A DNA stretch of 64,000 bases from Pseudomonadota bacterium (lineage in GTDB: Archaea; Thermoplasmatota; SW-10-69-26; JACQPN01; JAJPHT01): positions 62,001 through 126,000 of the forward strand of contig JAJPHT010000013.1 of NCBI GenBank assembly GCA_021325135.1. The letters are read 5' to 3'. The position numbers were made by a program, and so were the translations under genes. Below, piece by piece: positions 24,822-33,495 of this stretch. Within the stretch, counting starts at the first letter, position 1. Every line of letters starts with the position of its first letter. The notes under the pieces were generated by a model. The model worked only from the letters and a program-made list of their open reading frames with translations, was not told where the DNA came from and ran no database searches.

Positions 24822-25430
24822 TCAGCCCGCGGACCAGGTGACCTTGGTCATGAGGTCGCCCGCGCGGAGCTGGTCGACGACGTCCATGCCGCTGGTGACC
24901 TTGCCGAAGACCGTGTACTGGCCATCGAGGAAGTGCGCGCCGTTCTTGGCGTTGACGACGTAGAACTGCGAGTCGCCCGAGTTGGGGTCGTTGGCGCGGG
25001 CGAGGCCCACGGCGCCATAGTCATGCTTCTGCGCGCCGCCCGCCTCCAGGGGGACCGTCGTGCCCGAGCCGCCCGTGCCGCAGCCCGAGGAGGACGGGTC
25101 CTTCCAGCCGTCGCCCTTGCAGTTGGGGTCGCCGCCCTGGATGACGAAGTCCGCGACGTAGCGGTGGAAGGGGATGCCGTCGTAGAACCCCTTCTTCACG
25201 AGGTCCGCGATGTGCGCCGACGTCTTGGGCGCGTCCTGCGGATCGAGCTGGAAGGAGAACGTCCCCTTGGAGGTCTGGACGGTGATGATCCCCGCGCCGC
25301 CGCCCGATGTCGTGTTGTTGGTCCCCGCGGGCGTCGTGCCGCCCGAGGGCGTCGTGGCGCTGGGCGTGGAAGGCGTGGAGGCGCAGCCCGCGAGGACGAG
25401 GGCCAGCGCGACGAGGAGGATGGGGCGCAT
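24822..25430 (-). CDS. Lipoprotein peptidyl-prolyl cis-trans isomerase (cyclophilin)
   Basis: 202 residues: a lipobox signal (LVLAGC, about 10-15), a Ser/Thr/Gly linker to about residue 46, then a cyclophilin domain. Conserved: IPFHRYVADFVIQGGDPNCKGDGW (catalytic Arg in FHR), AVGLARANDPNSGDSQFYVV (substrate-pocket Gln-Phe) and LDGQYTVFGKVTSGMDVVDQL. It should catalyse proline isomerisation in exported proteins on the outer membrane face. The C-terminus ends soon after the last conserved helix. The long open frame upstream is a shadow of other genes. It is upstream of the SRPBCC gene in one operon. Confidence 0.93.
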   Translation of the reverse strand: MRPILLVALALVLAGCASTPSTPSATTPSGGTTPAGTNNTTSGGGAGIITVQTSKGTFSFQLDPQDAPKTSAHIADLVKKGFYDGIPFHRYVADFVIQGGDPNCKGDGWKDPSSSGCGTGGSGTTVPLEAGGAQKHDYGAVGLARANDPNSGDSQFYVVNAKNGAHFLDGQYTVFGKVTSGMDVVDQLRAGDLMTKVTWSAG

Positions 25431-25471
25431 CGGGCGCAGACCGAGCGCCCCCGGGAAAACCTTGCCGCTCC

Positions 25472-25906
25472 TCACGGCTCCGCGTAGAAGAGCGCCACCG
25501 CGTCGGGGAGCCTGCGGTCGCCCACCGTCGCGCTCAGCGTGACGCGGTAGGTCCCCGCCTCGGGGAACGTCGAGCGCGGGATCGTCTCCACGTGGATGGG
25601 GAAGTCGCCCTGGTTGGTGAACGAGTCCGCGGTGAGCGGCACGTCGCGCTGGGCGACGAAGGAGTACGTCGGCGGATCGGGCGGCTCGTGCTGCTCCTCC
25701 AGCGTGAGGTGGATCGCGCCGCGGAACGCCCGCGTCACGTTGCCCGCGTCGCGGCCCGTGATCTCGATGACGCCGTCCTGGCCCACCTTGTCGTAGGCGT
25801 TGACGTGGATGGCGGACACCTTGTCGCTCTCGTCGGGGAAGACGTGGTCGGTGCCCAGGCAGCCGGCCAGCGCCAGCGCGGCGACCACCAGGGACGCGGG
25901 GCGCAT
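25472..25906 (-). CDS. Small lipoprotein, unknown function
   Basis: 144 residues: a lipobox signal (ALAGC, about 12-16), then a single beta-sandwich-like domain with alternating strands (VSAIHVNAYDKVGQDGVIEITGRD, GAIHLTLEEQ, GTYRVTLSATVGDRRL). The layout resembles small Ig-like extracellular domains. No catalytic motif. A minus-strand element GTATTTGC lies about 28 bases before the ATG. The cyclophilin lipoprotein gene follows 41 bases downstream. The start at 25906 gives the lipobox; the longer open frame upstream is a shadow. Confidence 0.75.
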   Translation of the reverse strand: MRPASLVVAALALAGCLGTDHVFPDESDKVSAIHVNAYDKVGQDGVIEITGRDAGNVTRAFRGAIHLTLEEQHEPPDPPTYSFVAQRDVPLTADSFTNQGDFPIHVETIPRSTFPEAGTYRVTLSATVGDRRLPDAVALFYAEP

Positions 25907-25953
25907 CCTCCGGGAGCGTGGCGCGCCGCTGCAAATACCTCGTTGCTGCCGCG

Positions 25954-26340
25954 TCACTCGTAGACGGGCGGCCGCTGCACGCTCTCGGGGCGGTGCCGCG
26001 CGACCTCGCCCACGATGCGCTCCGGCTCGTCGGTCGCGACCTCCACCTCGTCGAACTCGGGGTGGTTGTGCAGCGTGAGGCGGAGCGTCTGCCGGGTGTC
26101 GCGGCCGATGTCGACGAAGCGCCGGCCCGCGCCCTCCTTGAACGCGCCCGCCGCGATGCGGCCCGGCACGTGCGTCCCCATGCGGACGCTGCCCAGCCGG
26201 GGCCACGCGGGCGCCTCGCACGCCGCGCCCTCGATGGTGGAGAAGGGCACGAGGAGCGTTCGCCGCATGGCGGCGACCTGGTCGATGCCGTGAAGCTCGA
26301 TGAGCAGGTGGTCCTCGCGGACGTCGATGCTGGCCCTCAT
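25954..26340 (-). CDS. Conserved hypothetical protein, PH-like domain possible
   Basis: 128 residues starting at MRASIDVREDHLLIELHGIDQ. The order of short strands with R-R-T-L-L-V-P-F at residue 26 onward, the central GTHVPGRIAAGAFKEGAGRRFVDIGRD, and the final LRLTLHNHPEFDEVEVATDEPERIVGEVARH helix resemble a bacterial/archaeal PH-like barrel ending in one helix. The name is based on pattern only. No signal peptide. It is on its own between the lipoprotein gene and the divergent DUF1801 gene. Confidence 0.6.
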   Translation of the reverse strand: MRASIDVREDHLLIELHGIDQVAAMRRTLLVPFSTIEGAACEAPAWPRLGSVRMGTHVPGRIAAGAFKEGAGRRFVDIGRDTRQTLRLTLHNHPEFDEVEVATDEPERIVGEVARHRPESVQRPPVYE

Positions 26341-26444
26341 GCCCCTCGCGTCCGCCGCGCAAGGCCTTGAGGGCGACGGTTGGTGAGAAAGCGGCGCGCC
26401 CCCCACCGTCACGCCCAAGCACCAGAGGGGGGCTCCTCGCCCCG

Positions 26445-26915
26445 ATGGCCGCGAAGAAAGCTGCGAAGCGCGCTGCGAAGAAGGCGCCCGCCAGGAAGAA
26501 GCCCGCCAAGAAGGCCCCTGCGAAGCGCGTCGGCGGGCGCGCCGGCACCGCGGGCAAGGCCGAGGGCGACGCCCCTGTGAAGGCCTACATCGCGTCGCTC
26601 CCCGGCTGGCAGCGCGAGGTCGCGGAGCGCTTCGACGCCATCGTCGCCCGCGAGGTGCCGGACGTGAGGCGCGCCGTGAAGTGGAGCGTGCCCTTCTACG
26701 GCCGCGAAGGCATGGGCTGGTTCGCGTCCTTCGGCGCGTTCCAGAAGCACGTGAAGATCCAGTTCTTCAACGGCGTCCACCTCAAGCCGCAGCCTCCCCT
26801 GGGCGAGAACCGCGAAGGGCGCGCGCTGGACCTGCGCAGCACCGAGGAGCTTGACGAGAGGCAGATCACGGACTGGGTGCGGCAGTCCTCGAAGCTGCCG
26901 GGGTGGGGGAAGTAG
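26445..26915 (+). CDS. DUF1801 protein with Lys/Ala-rich histone-H1-like tail
   Basis: 156 residues. Residues 1-32 are a tail built of AAKK/PAKK/APARKK repeats, like histone H1 C-termini. Residues about 47-156 are a DUF1801 (YdhG-like) domain: YIASLPGWQREVAERFDAIVAREVPDVRRAVKWSVPFYGREGMGWFASFGAFQKHVKIQFFNG. The domain's function is unknown, but basic tails of this kind bind DNA nonspecifically. The start ATG at 26445 begins the tail exactly; upstream codons are shadow-like. The combination suggests a chromatin-associated role, which is an inference. Confidence 0.82.
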   Translation: MAAKKAAKRAAKKAPARKKPAKKAPAKRVGGRAGTAGKAEGDAPVKAYIASLPGWQREVAERFDAIVAREVPDVRRAVKWSVPFYGREGMGWFASFGAFQKHVKIQFFNGVHLKPQPPLGENREGRALDLRSTEELDERQITDWVRQSSKLPGWGK

Positions 26916-27013
26916 GGCCAGGCCAGTCTTGGGGTCGTCGGATCCAGGGAGTTCCCCTGACTCTCGGATGTTCTGCGAAAAGGACACGGGTGGCGCTCGA
27001 CCCGAGGATTGCC

Positions 27014-27268
27014 TCAAGCCGCAGCGTCAGGTTCGTCCTGGGCCCGGCGCCGCTTCTGGAAACGCGCCCGCTGAGCGGCAATGAAACCGCCCTGCTCCCA
27101 AGGCACTGTTGCCGAGAGACCGCGGACAGCGATTTCTTTGCTCACTGTCTTTGGCATCATAGCACCATGACGTATTTCAAGCCTTAAAGTCGTTGGAACC
27201 TTCTTCAGCTCTCGCGCCAGGTCACCGAAGGTTGAGGTTGGCTTCGGGTGGCCATGAACGCGTGCCAT
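27014..27268 (-). CDS. Possible small basic protein (doubtful)
   Basis: 84 residues from an ATG at 27268. Composition looks natural over TFGDLARELKKVPTTLRLEIRHG and TVSKEIAVRGLSATVPWEQGG, and it ends in a basic run. It overlaps the end of the larger membrane protein gene by 64 bases in another frame. No family recognised. It lies in a lower-GC stretch where codon bias is a poor guide, so it may not be real. Confidence 0.3.
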   Translation of the reverse strand: MARVHGHPKPTSTFGDLARELKKVPTTLRLEIRHGAMMPKTVSKEIAVRGLSATVPWEQGGFIAAQRARFQKRRRAQDEPDAAA

Positions 27269-28539
27269 AATGCGGCGACCAAGCCAAACGCAACGACGAT
27301 GACTCCGACGAGCGGAGCCACCGGCGCAAGCAGCCAACCGATGAGCATCATCGCGGCGAGGACGACGTGGGCGGTCGCAAATGGTCGAAGGTTTGACGTC
27401 GTCCAAGCGGCGCTCAGCAGGCCGAGCGCGATGGGGAGCGCAACCGCGCTTGCGTTGACCACGTCGGAGGCTTGGACGCGCCCGAACGTCGGGAGCACGT
27501 TCCCCCACTGGAAAGTCGCAGAGATCTCTTTCCAAGGGAGGAGTCGTCCTGTGGCGTCCGTAAGCAGCCTCATCTCGATGAAAACGAGCGGCAACAGGGC
27601 GATGAGAGCAATGAACGCGCATGCGAGCAACTTCGCAGCAGGGCTTTGGCTTACGCGCGTCTGGACGATCATCGCAGGGAGTTCCCTGCGCGCATAGACC
27701 TCCTCAATTTCACTTGGGCTGGCGTAGAGCTGGACTTGTTCGCGGCCCGTTGAGCCACGCGTCGCATGCTGCGGCTGGGCGATGTCGCGTTGAAACACCA
27801 GGCCGTCGGGGAGCTTCAGCCGACCGTGAGAGGATGCTCCTGGAAGCAACGGGAATGCGGCTCCCAAACGGAGAGGCCATCCGAGAGCCGCCCAGAGGTG
27901 GTCCATCGTTTCGTAGGGGGTGCCACTCTCGGCGATATACTTGATCATCAGGTGCGGCTCGATCTCGTTCCGCTCCCTGGGCTCGATGGGATCGGGCAAG
28001 AGCACCCACGGAGTGTAGAATCCGAACAGGCGGCCAATGACGTAGTCCGCGAAGACTTGAGTGGCGGCTTCGGCCGCATTGGGAGGATCCGAGTGGGTTG
28101 AAAGCGCTTGCTGAAAGTACTCGACGATTGCCCCCTTTTCCGCATTTCCGAGGTTTCGACTCCAGTCCTTCTCGAACAAGCTCGTCCGCCAATGTGAATC
28201 CGATATGGCCGTGCGAAGCGGCGGAGGCAAAGTTGGATCTGAGCGGAGAGCACGAATGACATCCGGGAACAGTTCAGCGTAGAAAACGTCGATCTCGGCG
28301 CTCGGCAGGAGGACGAGGCGGCGACCCGTCTCGTCTTCAGCTTTCATGTTCAACTGCAACTCGGCCTTTCGATGAGGCAGCGGGACCACTCTAAGCGGTT
28401 GGTCAAGAGTGTTGTTATAGACGTACACCTCTTCGGCCCGAGCCCGTTCCAGATTCAGCAGGACAATCTGGCGATCGTGGCGGAGCAGTTGCCAACCAAT
28501 GAAAGCGTCGCGAAATTGCGCGGCGCCTGCCGTTACCAT
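27205..28539 (-). CDS. Membrane protein of unknown function in a lower-GC island
   Basis: 444 residues from the ATG at 28539 (the frame is open to 28671). The start is chosen because a T-rich element near 28566 on the minus strand sits 27 bases upstream. The first about 300 residues are soluble, with no motif I recognise (segments LVLLPSAEIDVFYAELFPDVIRAL, AEAATQVFADYVIGRLFGFYTPWVLLPDP). The C-terminal third has four transmembrane helices. Base composition and codon use are clearly less GC-rich than in neighbours, suggesting recent acquisition. The closest upstream gene on the strand is the hydroxyacyl-CoA dehydrogenase. Confidence 0.72.
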   Translation of the reverse strand: MVTAGAAQFRDAFIGWQLLRHDRQIVLLNLERARAEEVYVYNNTLDQPLRVVPLPHRKAELQLNMKAEDETGRRLVLLPSAEIDVFYAELFPDVIRALRSDPTLPPPLRTAISDSHWRTSLFEKDWSRNLGNAEKGAIVEYFQQALSTHSDPPNAAEAATQVFADYVIGRLFGFYTPWVLLPDPIEPRERNEIEPHLMIKYIAESGTPYETMDHLWAALGWPLRLGAAFPLLPGASSHGRLKLPDGLVFQRDIAQPQHATRGSTGREQVQLYASPSEIEEVYARRELPAMIVQTRVSQSPAAKLLACAFIALIALLPLVFIEMRLLTDATGRLLPWKEISATFQWGNVLPTFGRVQASDVVNASAVALPIALGLLSAAWTTSNLRPFATAHVVLAAMMLIGWLLAPVAPLVGVIVVAFGLVAALWHAFMATRSQPQPSVTWRES

Positions 28540-28726
28540 CGGCGTGTTTACCGCCAAACGGGTCAAAAACATTCGGGAATGCATCCCGAGGCAACCGCAG
28601 TCCAGATCGCCTTCGACATGGATCGCCCTCCGACACGCAGCCACGGGGGCCTCGGGGTTGTCCCATGCCAAAGATCAACGCCGTCGTGGGCGCACAACGG
28701 AAGGGAACCGCGCCTACTGTCCCGCG

Positions 28727-29704
28727 TCAACCACTCGTGTAGTCGTAGAACCCCTTCCCACTCTTGCGCCCCAGGTGCCCGCTCTTGACAAGCTGCTGGA
28801 TGATCTGCGGCGCGCGCTGCGATTCGGAGACGCCCATCGCCCGCATGTTGGTCGCGACGTGCCAGATCACGTCGAGGCCCACCATGTCGGCAAGCTCCAG
28901 GGGGCCCATGGGCCAGCCGGCGCCGGTCTTCATCGCCTTGTCGATGTCGCGGGGGCTGGCGATGCCCTCCTCGTAGATGAGGAAGGCCTCGGTGAAGGCG
29001 CGGCCCAGGATGCGGTTGACGACGAAGCCGGGCGTCTCCTTGACCTTCACGGGGAGCATGGGGTAGCGGTGATTCCTCAATTCCTCCAGGAAGGAGATGG
29101 TCTCCTCGACGACGCTCTCGGCGGTCTCCAGCGCGGGGATGACCTCCACGAGGGGGAGCGTGGTGGGGGGGTTGAAGAAGTGGGCGCCGAGGACCTTCTG
29201 GCGGCGGTCCTTGACGGCGCTGGCGATCTCGGTGATGGAGAGCGCGCTGGTGTTGGTGGCGAGGATGGCGTGGCGCGGGGTGGCCTGCTCCAGCTCGCGG
29301 AAGACCTGCTGCTTGACGTCCATGCGCTCCAGCGCGGCCTCGACGACGAAGTCCACGTCGGCGAAGTCGTCGTAGGAGGTCGTGCCCTTGATGGACTTGA
29401 GGACCTTCTGCGCGCGCTCCGCGGTGTAGGTGGGCGTCTTGGACTCGCGGATCTTGGCCTTCTGCTCGTCGGTGAGGCGGATGCCGTTGTCGGACTCGAT
29501 GCGCTCGATCTCGCGCTCGGCCTTGCCCTGGTGGAACTGCACGAGGCCGGCGAGGCTCGCCTCGATGTTCTTCAGGCCGCGCTGCACGTACTCGTCCTTC
29601 ACGTCCTTGAGGACGACCTTCTTGCCGTTGAGGGCGAAGACCTCGGCGATGGCCGCGCCCATGGCGCCCGCGCCCACGACGCCCACCTTCTCGACGTACA
29701 CCAT
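28727..29704 (-). CDS. 3-hydroxyacyl-CoA / 3-hydroxybutyryl-CoA dehydrogenase
   Basis: 325 residues. The N-terminal Rossmann domain has VGVVGAGAMGAAIAEVFALNG (residues 7-27). The catalytic His is in GAHFFNPPTTLPLVEVI, and Glu and Asn are in VKETPGFVVNRIL. The C-terminal domain has WPMGPLELADMVGLDV and GRKSGKGFYDY. It oxidises (S)-3-hydroxyacyl-CoA with NAD in beta-oxidation or butanoate metabolism. A fusion with enoyl-CoA hydratase is absent. CCATAAGC-type TATA on the minus strand (29728-29737) is 28 bases before the ATG, so the transcript is probably leaderless. Confidence 0.95.
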   Translation of the reverse strand: MVYVEKVGVVGAGAMGAAIAEVFALNGKKVVLKDVKDEYVQRGLKNIEASLAGLVQFHQGKAEREIERIESDNGIRLTDEQKAKIRESKTPTYTAERAQKVLKSIKGTTSYDDFADVDFVVEAALERMDVKQQVFRELEQATPRHAILATNTSALSITEIASAVKDRRQKVLGAHFFNPPTTLPLVEVIPALETAESVVEETISFLEELRNHRYPMLPVKVKETPGFVVNRILGRAFTEAFLIYEEGIASPRDIDKAMKTGAGWPMGPLELADMVGLDVIWHVATNMRAMGVSESQRAPQIIQQLVKSGHLGRKSGKGFYDYTSG

Positions 29705-29727
29705 GCGGCCGCCCAGCCGTCCCGAGC

Positions 29728-29737
29728 GCCATAAGCG
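29728..29737 (-). promoter_or_regulatory. TATA-like element for the hydroxyacyl-CoA dehydrogenase
   Basis: CGCTTATGGC on the minus strand is centred 28 bases before the ATG at 29704, in the position of a leaderless archaeal promoter. Confidence 0.5.
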
Positions 29738-29839
29738 TGTCGTCGTTCCGGCTCCGACGAGGAGTGAATGACGAGGGCCTCAGGGGAGAAGAGAGTCAAG
29801 GAGCGCCCGGCGCGCAGCGCCGAGGGCGCGTTCGTTGCC

Positions 29840-29919
29840 TATCGCCCCTCGCCGCAGCGAGGGGCCGCATAGGGCGTATTGCGCCGCTGGTACGCCAGCG
29901 GCCGCTGGTCCGCCAGCGG
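29840..29919 (+). repeat. Structured dispersed repeat, copy 1
   Basis: Begins TATCGCCCC and holds consecutive hairpins: CCCCTCGC/GCGAGGGG (29845-29852 with 29857-29864), GGCGT-ATT-GCGCC, then CCGCTGG/CCAGCGG twice in tandem (29884-29901 and 29902-29919). Related copies lie at 47445-47519 and 50161-50234. The element ends 3 bases from the stop of the small RHH-like gene on the opposite strand. Confidence 0.75.
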
Positions 29920-29922
29920 CTT

Positions 29923-30120
29923 CTAGAACAGCTTCTTCACGGCCTCGTTCTCGTCCGCGAGGTCGGGGCCGGCCTGGACGACGTGCTCGAAGTAGTAGTC
30001 CAACGCCTCTTCGATGGCGTCGCTCATCTTCTTGTTGCGGAGGAGCTTGAGCGCGTGAAGCTTGAGGTGATAGCTCACGTCGATCTTGACGCGCAGCTCC
30101 TTGACGTCGCCTTCGGACAA
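29923..30120 (-). CDS. Tiny ribbon-helix-helix-like protein, copy 1
   Basis: 65 residues from a TTG at 30120, the only in-frame start near the conserved part. The sequence ELRVKIDVSYHLKLHALKLLRNKKMSDAIEEALDYYFEHV has a short strand followed by two helices, the layout of RHH (CopG/MetJ-like) DNA-binding proteins. The 55-residue protein at 40472 has the same pattern (strand, H-x-K-L, K-MS-x-EAL-x-YF), so this is a small family. The C-terminal 20 residues are acidic. It likely binds DNA as a dimer and may regulate a nearby gene. The dispersed repeat lies at its 3' end. Confidence 0.72.
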   Translation of the reverse strand: MSEGDVKELRVKIDVSYHLKLHALKLLRNKKMSDAIEEALDYYFEHVVQAGPDLADENEAVKKLF

Positions 30121-30503
30121 CGGTAGTCCCCTGATTCTCGCGCCCGGAGACGAAAAGGATTCTCGTTCGGACGCCGGGGTCAGGCGGCCACCCGGGCAGC
30201 CCCGGGCCTCGGGGCGCCTGCGCAGAAAATCCCCCTCCGACCCAGGAAAATGCGCGCTTCTGTCCATGGATGCCCACGTTTGCCGGCGCCCGGCCGGAAA
30301 ACCGGAGCGGAGGACCCCCCACTTATACCGCGCCCGCGCCTTTGGTTTGAATCCGTGAGGGGGCACGGAAACAGGCGGCCGAGGGGGGTATATGAAGAGG
30401 CGCCCGCTCGCCGCCGGGACCATAGATAAGGATTTCGTTGTACCGACGTGACAGACAAATATCACCTGTTGCAGACGGGGGGCCGCTCGCTTGGTGGGTC
30501 GCC
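30121..30503. other. Intergenic region before the PKD-domain glycosidase-like gene
   Basis: About 380 bases without a convincing gene. It includes three A/T-rich elements in a G/C-rich background: GGTATATG (30386-30393), CCATAGATAAGG (30420-30431) and CAAATATCA (30453-30461). The last lies about 47 bases before the ATG at 30504 and is the best promoter candidate. GGTTTGAATCC at 30344-30354 looks like a tRNA T-arm piece, but no tRNA fold surrounds it. Confidence 0.35.
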
Positions 30504-33467
30504 ATGTTGCTTCCTCGTCTGCTCCCTCGCTTCGCCGGACTGCTTGCCGCTCTCCTCCTCGCCGCCACCTTCGCGCCCTTCGTCGCGGAGGCGCAGGCCG
30601 CCTCCACCACGCCCCCGCTGGGCATGGACATGGGGAGCGTCCGCGCCCTCGCCGCCGCCGGCGCGCCCGCGCGCTACGGCTCCTACTGGGTCGGCGTGTG
30701 GATGGCCTCCTCAGGCTGGGGCGGCCTTGACAACGCGCTGGACACGGCGGTCGCCACCGGCGCCACGCCCGTCATCTACTGGTACTACTGGGGCGACAGC
30801 ATCTCCCCCTCGTGCGTCGACAACGGCTGCTCGGGCAAGAGCCAGGCCCAGTGGACCGCCATGACGCAGACGCTCGCGGACCACGTCCGGAGCAAGATGG
30901 GCGGCCGCGAGACGCTCATCGTCCTGGAGAACGAGTTCAACAAGGGCGGCATCGACGGCACCTACGCGCCCACCTTCGACGCGAAGCTCGCTGCCGTCGG
31001 CCAGACGCTCAAGGGCGTCTCCGGCGTGCGCCTCATCCTGGGCTTCGGCAACTGGGGCGAGGCCAACTGGGTGAAGTTCCCCAAGTCAGCCGCCATCAGC
31101 GACTACATCGGCTTCCAGATGATGCGCGCGAGCACCCGCGACACGCAGGCCTCCTACTCCAGCGCGTCGGACCGCACCGTGACGCTCACGAACTACGTCG
31201 CGTCCAAGTTCAACAAGCCCAGCTTCCTCTACGACCTCGCGCTCTCCAGCTACCCCGACGCGACGTGGGCGAACCTCCAGGCCTCGACGCTCCAGGCGAT
31301 CTTCAACAACCTCGCCTCCAGCGGCGCCACGGGCCTCCAGGGCGTCATCTACCGCTCGCTGAAGGACACGTACATGGACCCCTCGAACTACTACGGCGCG
31401 GCCGAGTCCTACTGGGGCCTCCAGACCTCCTCCGGCGCGGCCAAGCCCGCGTGGAACGTCTGGCACGCGGTCGCCACCTCGGGCCCCGCCCCGGCGCCTG
31501 CCCCTGCGCCCGCTCCGGCCCCGGCGCCCCAGATGGCAGGCTTCGCCGCGCCCGGCGCCATCGAGGCCGAGGCCATGACCGCGACCGCGGGCGGCCGCGG
31601 CGCGGACTCCACCGCCTCGGGCGGCGCGTACTGGAACCTGTGGAGCAACGGCGAGGTGCGCGCGAACGCCTCCTCGGCCTCCGCGTTCTCGGCCCGCGTC
31701 ACGCTGACCGCCAAGGGCCAGCCTGCCGGCGGCGTCGCGCCCCACGCGGAGCTTCGCGTGAACGGCGCGGTCGTCGCCGCGTGGGACGTCGCCTCCACCT
31801 CCTGGGCCGCCTACGGCGCGGACGTCTCCCTCCCTGCGCGCAACGCGACCCTCTCCATCGCGTACACCAACGACGGAGTGGTCAACGGCGTCGACCGCAA
31901 CCTCCTGGTGGACCGCGTGGCCGTCGCCGTCGCGCCGCCGCCCAACCAGCCCCCCACGGCCTCGTTCACCGCCAGCGCGTCGGGCCTCTCGGCGAGCTTC
32001 GACGCCTCCGCGTCCCGCGACCCCGAGGGCTCCGCGCTCACCTACGCGTGGAGCTTCGGCGACGGGACCTCCGGCGCGGGCGTCGCGCCCACGCACGCCT
32101 ACGCCGCCGCGGGCAGCTACGTCGTGAAGCTCACCGTGAGCGACGGCTCGCTCACCGGCTCGTCCAGCTCCACCGTGACGGCCGTGCAGCCCAACCGCGC
32201 GCCGGTGGCCGCGCTCTCCTGCTCGGCGACCGACCTCACGGCCACCTGCGACGGCTCGGCCTCCAGCGACCCCGACGGCGACGCTCTCTCCTACGCGTAC
32301 GACTTCGGCGACGGCGCCACGGGCGAGGGCCCGCAGGCGACGCACACCTACGCGACGGCGGGCAACCACACCATCGTCCTCACGGTGAGCGACGGCAAGC
32401 TCTCCTCGACGGCCCGCGCGGTCGTCTCCACGAAAATGCCCAACCGCGCGCCCATCGCGCAGGCGGCGTGCAGCGCGGTGAACCTGACCGCGACGTGCGA
32501 CGCGTCGGGCTCCTCGGACCCTGACGGCGACGCGCTCACCTACGCGTGGGCGTTCGGCGACGGGGCGACCGCGACCGGCGTCCGCGCGACGCACGCCTAC
32601 GCCGCGGCGGGCAGCCACACGATCCAGCTCACCGTGAGCGACGGCAAGCTCTCCTCGGGCGCCAGCGCGACGGTGACGGCGGTCCAGCCCAACCGCGCGC
32701 CCACGGCCGCCATGAGCGTCTCGGGCAGCGGCCTCTCGTTCGGCTTCGACGGCCGCTCCTCCAGCGACCCCGACGGCGACGCGCTCAGCTACCTCTGGAG
32801 CTTCGGCGACGGCGCCACCGCCACCGGGGCCCAGGCGACGCACGCCTACGCCGCGGGCGGCAGCTACACGGCGACCCTCACGGTGACGGACCCCTCCGGC
32901 GCCACGGGCCGCGCGTCGGCCGCCGTCTCCGCGGTGGCGCCCCCGCCCCCGGCCCCCGCCGCGCCCTTCAGCGCGGACTTCGCCAATGTCAAGGGCAACG
33001 AGTGGTGGGTGCAGGCGGACGTCTCCGGCAGCGAGGCGATCAGCGCCGTCTGCGCGTCGGTCGACGGCGGCGCCTGCCAGGCGCTCAAGCTCCAGAGCTG
33101 GGGCTCCTGGGCCGCGGTCGTCCACGCGCCCACCGGCTCGAAGGTGACGTTCACGGCGACCGGCGCCAGCGGGCGCTCAGACTCGTCCGTCGCCTACGAC
33201 TGGCCCTCGGCGACGCCCTCGTTCAGCGCGACCTTCAGCCCCTACGGCGGCAACGCCTGGTGGGTCCAGACGCGCGTGGACGCGACGCTCTCCGTGGCCT
33301 CGGTGTGCGCCTCGGTGAACGGCGGCGCCTGCCAGGCGCTCAAGCTGCAGAGCTGGGGCGCCTGGGCGGCGAGCATCAACGCGCCGGCCGGATCGAAGGT
33401 CGTCTTCACGGCGACCGCGACCACCGGCCAGAAGGCCGTCTCCGCCGCCTACCCCTGGCCCACGTGA
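30504..33467 (+). CDS. Large secreted glycosidase-like protein with CBM, four PKD and two C-terminal modules
   Basis: 987 residues from the ATG at 30504. Domains in order: signal peptide (1-33); a TIM-barrel-like catalytic domain (about 35-325) with VLENEFNKGGIDGTYAPTFD, where the Glu could be the acid/base, and GFQMMRAS; a Pro-Ala linker (327-342); a carbohydrate-binding module (about 346-475, opening IEAEAM, with TLSIAYTNDGV); four PKD domains (about 480-812, each with ASxDPxGxxLxYxWxFGDG); and two about 80-residue modules (820-900 and 904-987, with WWVQ, VCASVxGGACQALKLQSWGxWAA). The design is that of a polysaccharide-degrading enzyme displayed outside the cell. The catalytic family is not one I can name. 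Confidence 0.83.
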   Translation: MLLPRLLPRFAGLLAALLLAATFAPFVAEAQAASTTPPLGMDMGSVRALAAAGAPARYGSYWVGVWMASSGWGGLDNALDTAVATGATPVIYWYYWGDSISPSCVDNGCSGKSQAQWTAMTQTLADHVRSKMGGRETLIVLENEFNKGGIDGTYAPTFDAKLAAVGQTLKGVSGVRLILGFGNWGEANWVKFPKSAAISDYIGFQMMRASTRDTQASYSSASDRTVTLTNYVASKFNKPSFLYDLALSSYPDATWANLQASTLQAIFNNLASSGATGLQGVIYRSLKDTYMDPSNYYGAAESYWGLQTSSGAAKPAWNVWHAVATSGPAPAPAPAPAPAPAPQMAGFAAPGAIEAEAMTATAGGRGADSTASGGAYWNLWSNGEVRANASSASAFSARVTLTAKGQPAGGVAPHAELRVNGAVVAAWDVASTSWAAYGADVSLPARNATLSIAYTNDGVVNGVDRNLLVDRVAVAVAPPPNQPPTASFTASASGLSASFDASASRDPEGSALTYAWSFGDGTSGAGVAPTHAYAAAGSYVVKLTVSDGSLTGSSSSTVTAVQPNRAPVAALSCSATDLTATCDGSASSDPDGDALSYAYDFGDGATGEGPQATHTYATAGNHTIVLTVSDGKLSSTARAVVSTKMPNRAPIAQAACSAVNLTATCDASGSSDPDGDALTYAWAFGDGATATGVRATHAYAAAGSHTIQLTVSDGKLSSGASATVTAVQPNRAPTAAMSVSGSGLSFGFDGRSSSDPDGDALSYLWSFGDGATATGAQATHAYAAGGSYTATLTVTDPSGATGRASAAVSAVAPPPPAPAAPFSADFANVKGNEWWVQADVSGSEAISAVCASVDGGACQALKLQSWGSWAAVVHAPTGSKVTFTATGASGRSDSSVAYDWPSATPSFSATFSPYGGNAWWVQTRVDATLSVASVCASVNGGACQALKLQSWGAWAASINAPAGSKVVFTATATTGQKAVSAAYPWPT

Positions 33468-33476
33468 GAACGCCCG

Positions 33477-33495
33477 GAGGTCCCCTCGGGACCTC
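33477..33495 (+). terminator. Hairpin terminator candidate after the PKD-domain gene
   Basis: GAGGTCCC / GGGACCTC with a 3-base loop, beginning about 10 bases after the stop and followed by a pyrimidine-rich run (TCCTTTCCTTCC). A further G/C-rich stretch with paired ACCCGCCAAGC repeats lies before the next gene. Confidence 0.55.

Noticed and set aside
29599..29799. Minus-strand frame upstream of the hydroxyacyl-CoA dehydrogenase
   Set aside because: Its end part is an out-of-frame reading of the dehydrogenase N-terminus, and the TATA spacing supports the ATG at 29704.
30344..30354. GGTTTGAATCC, resembling a tRNA T-arm
   Set aside because: No acceptor, D or anticodon stem can be formed around it, and the TTC of the T-loop is TTT.
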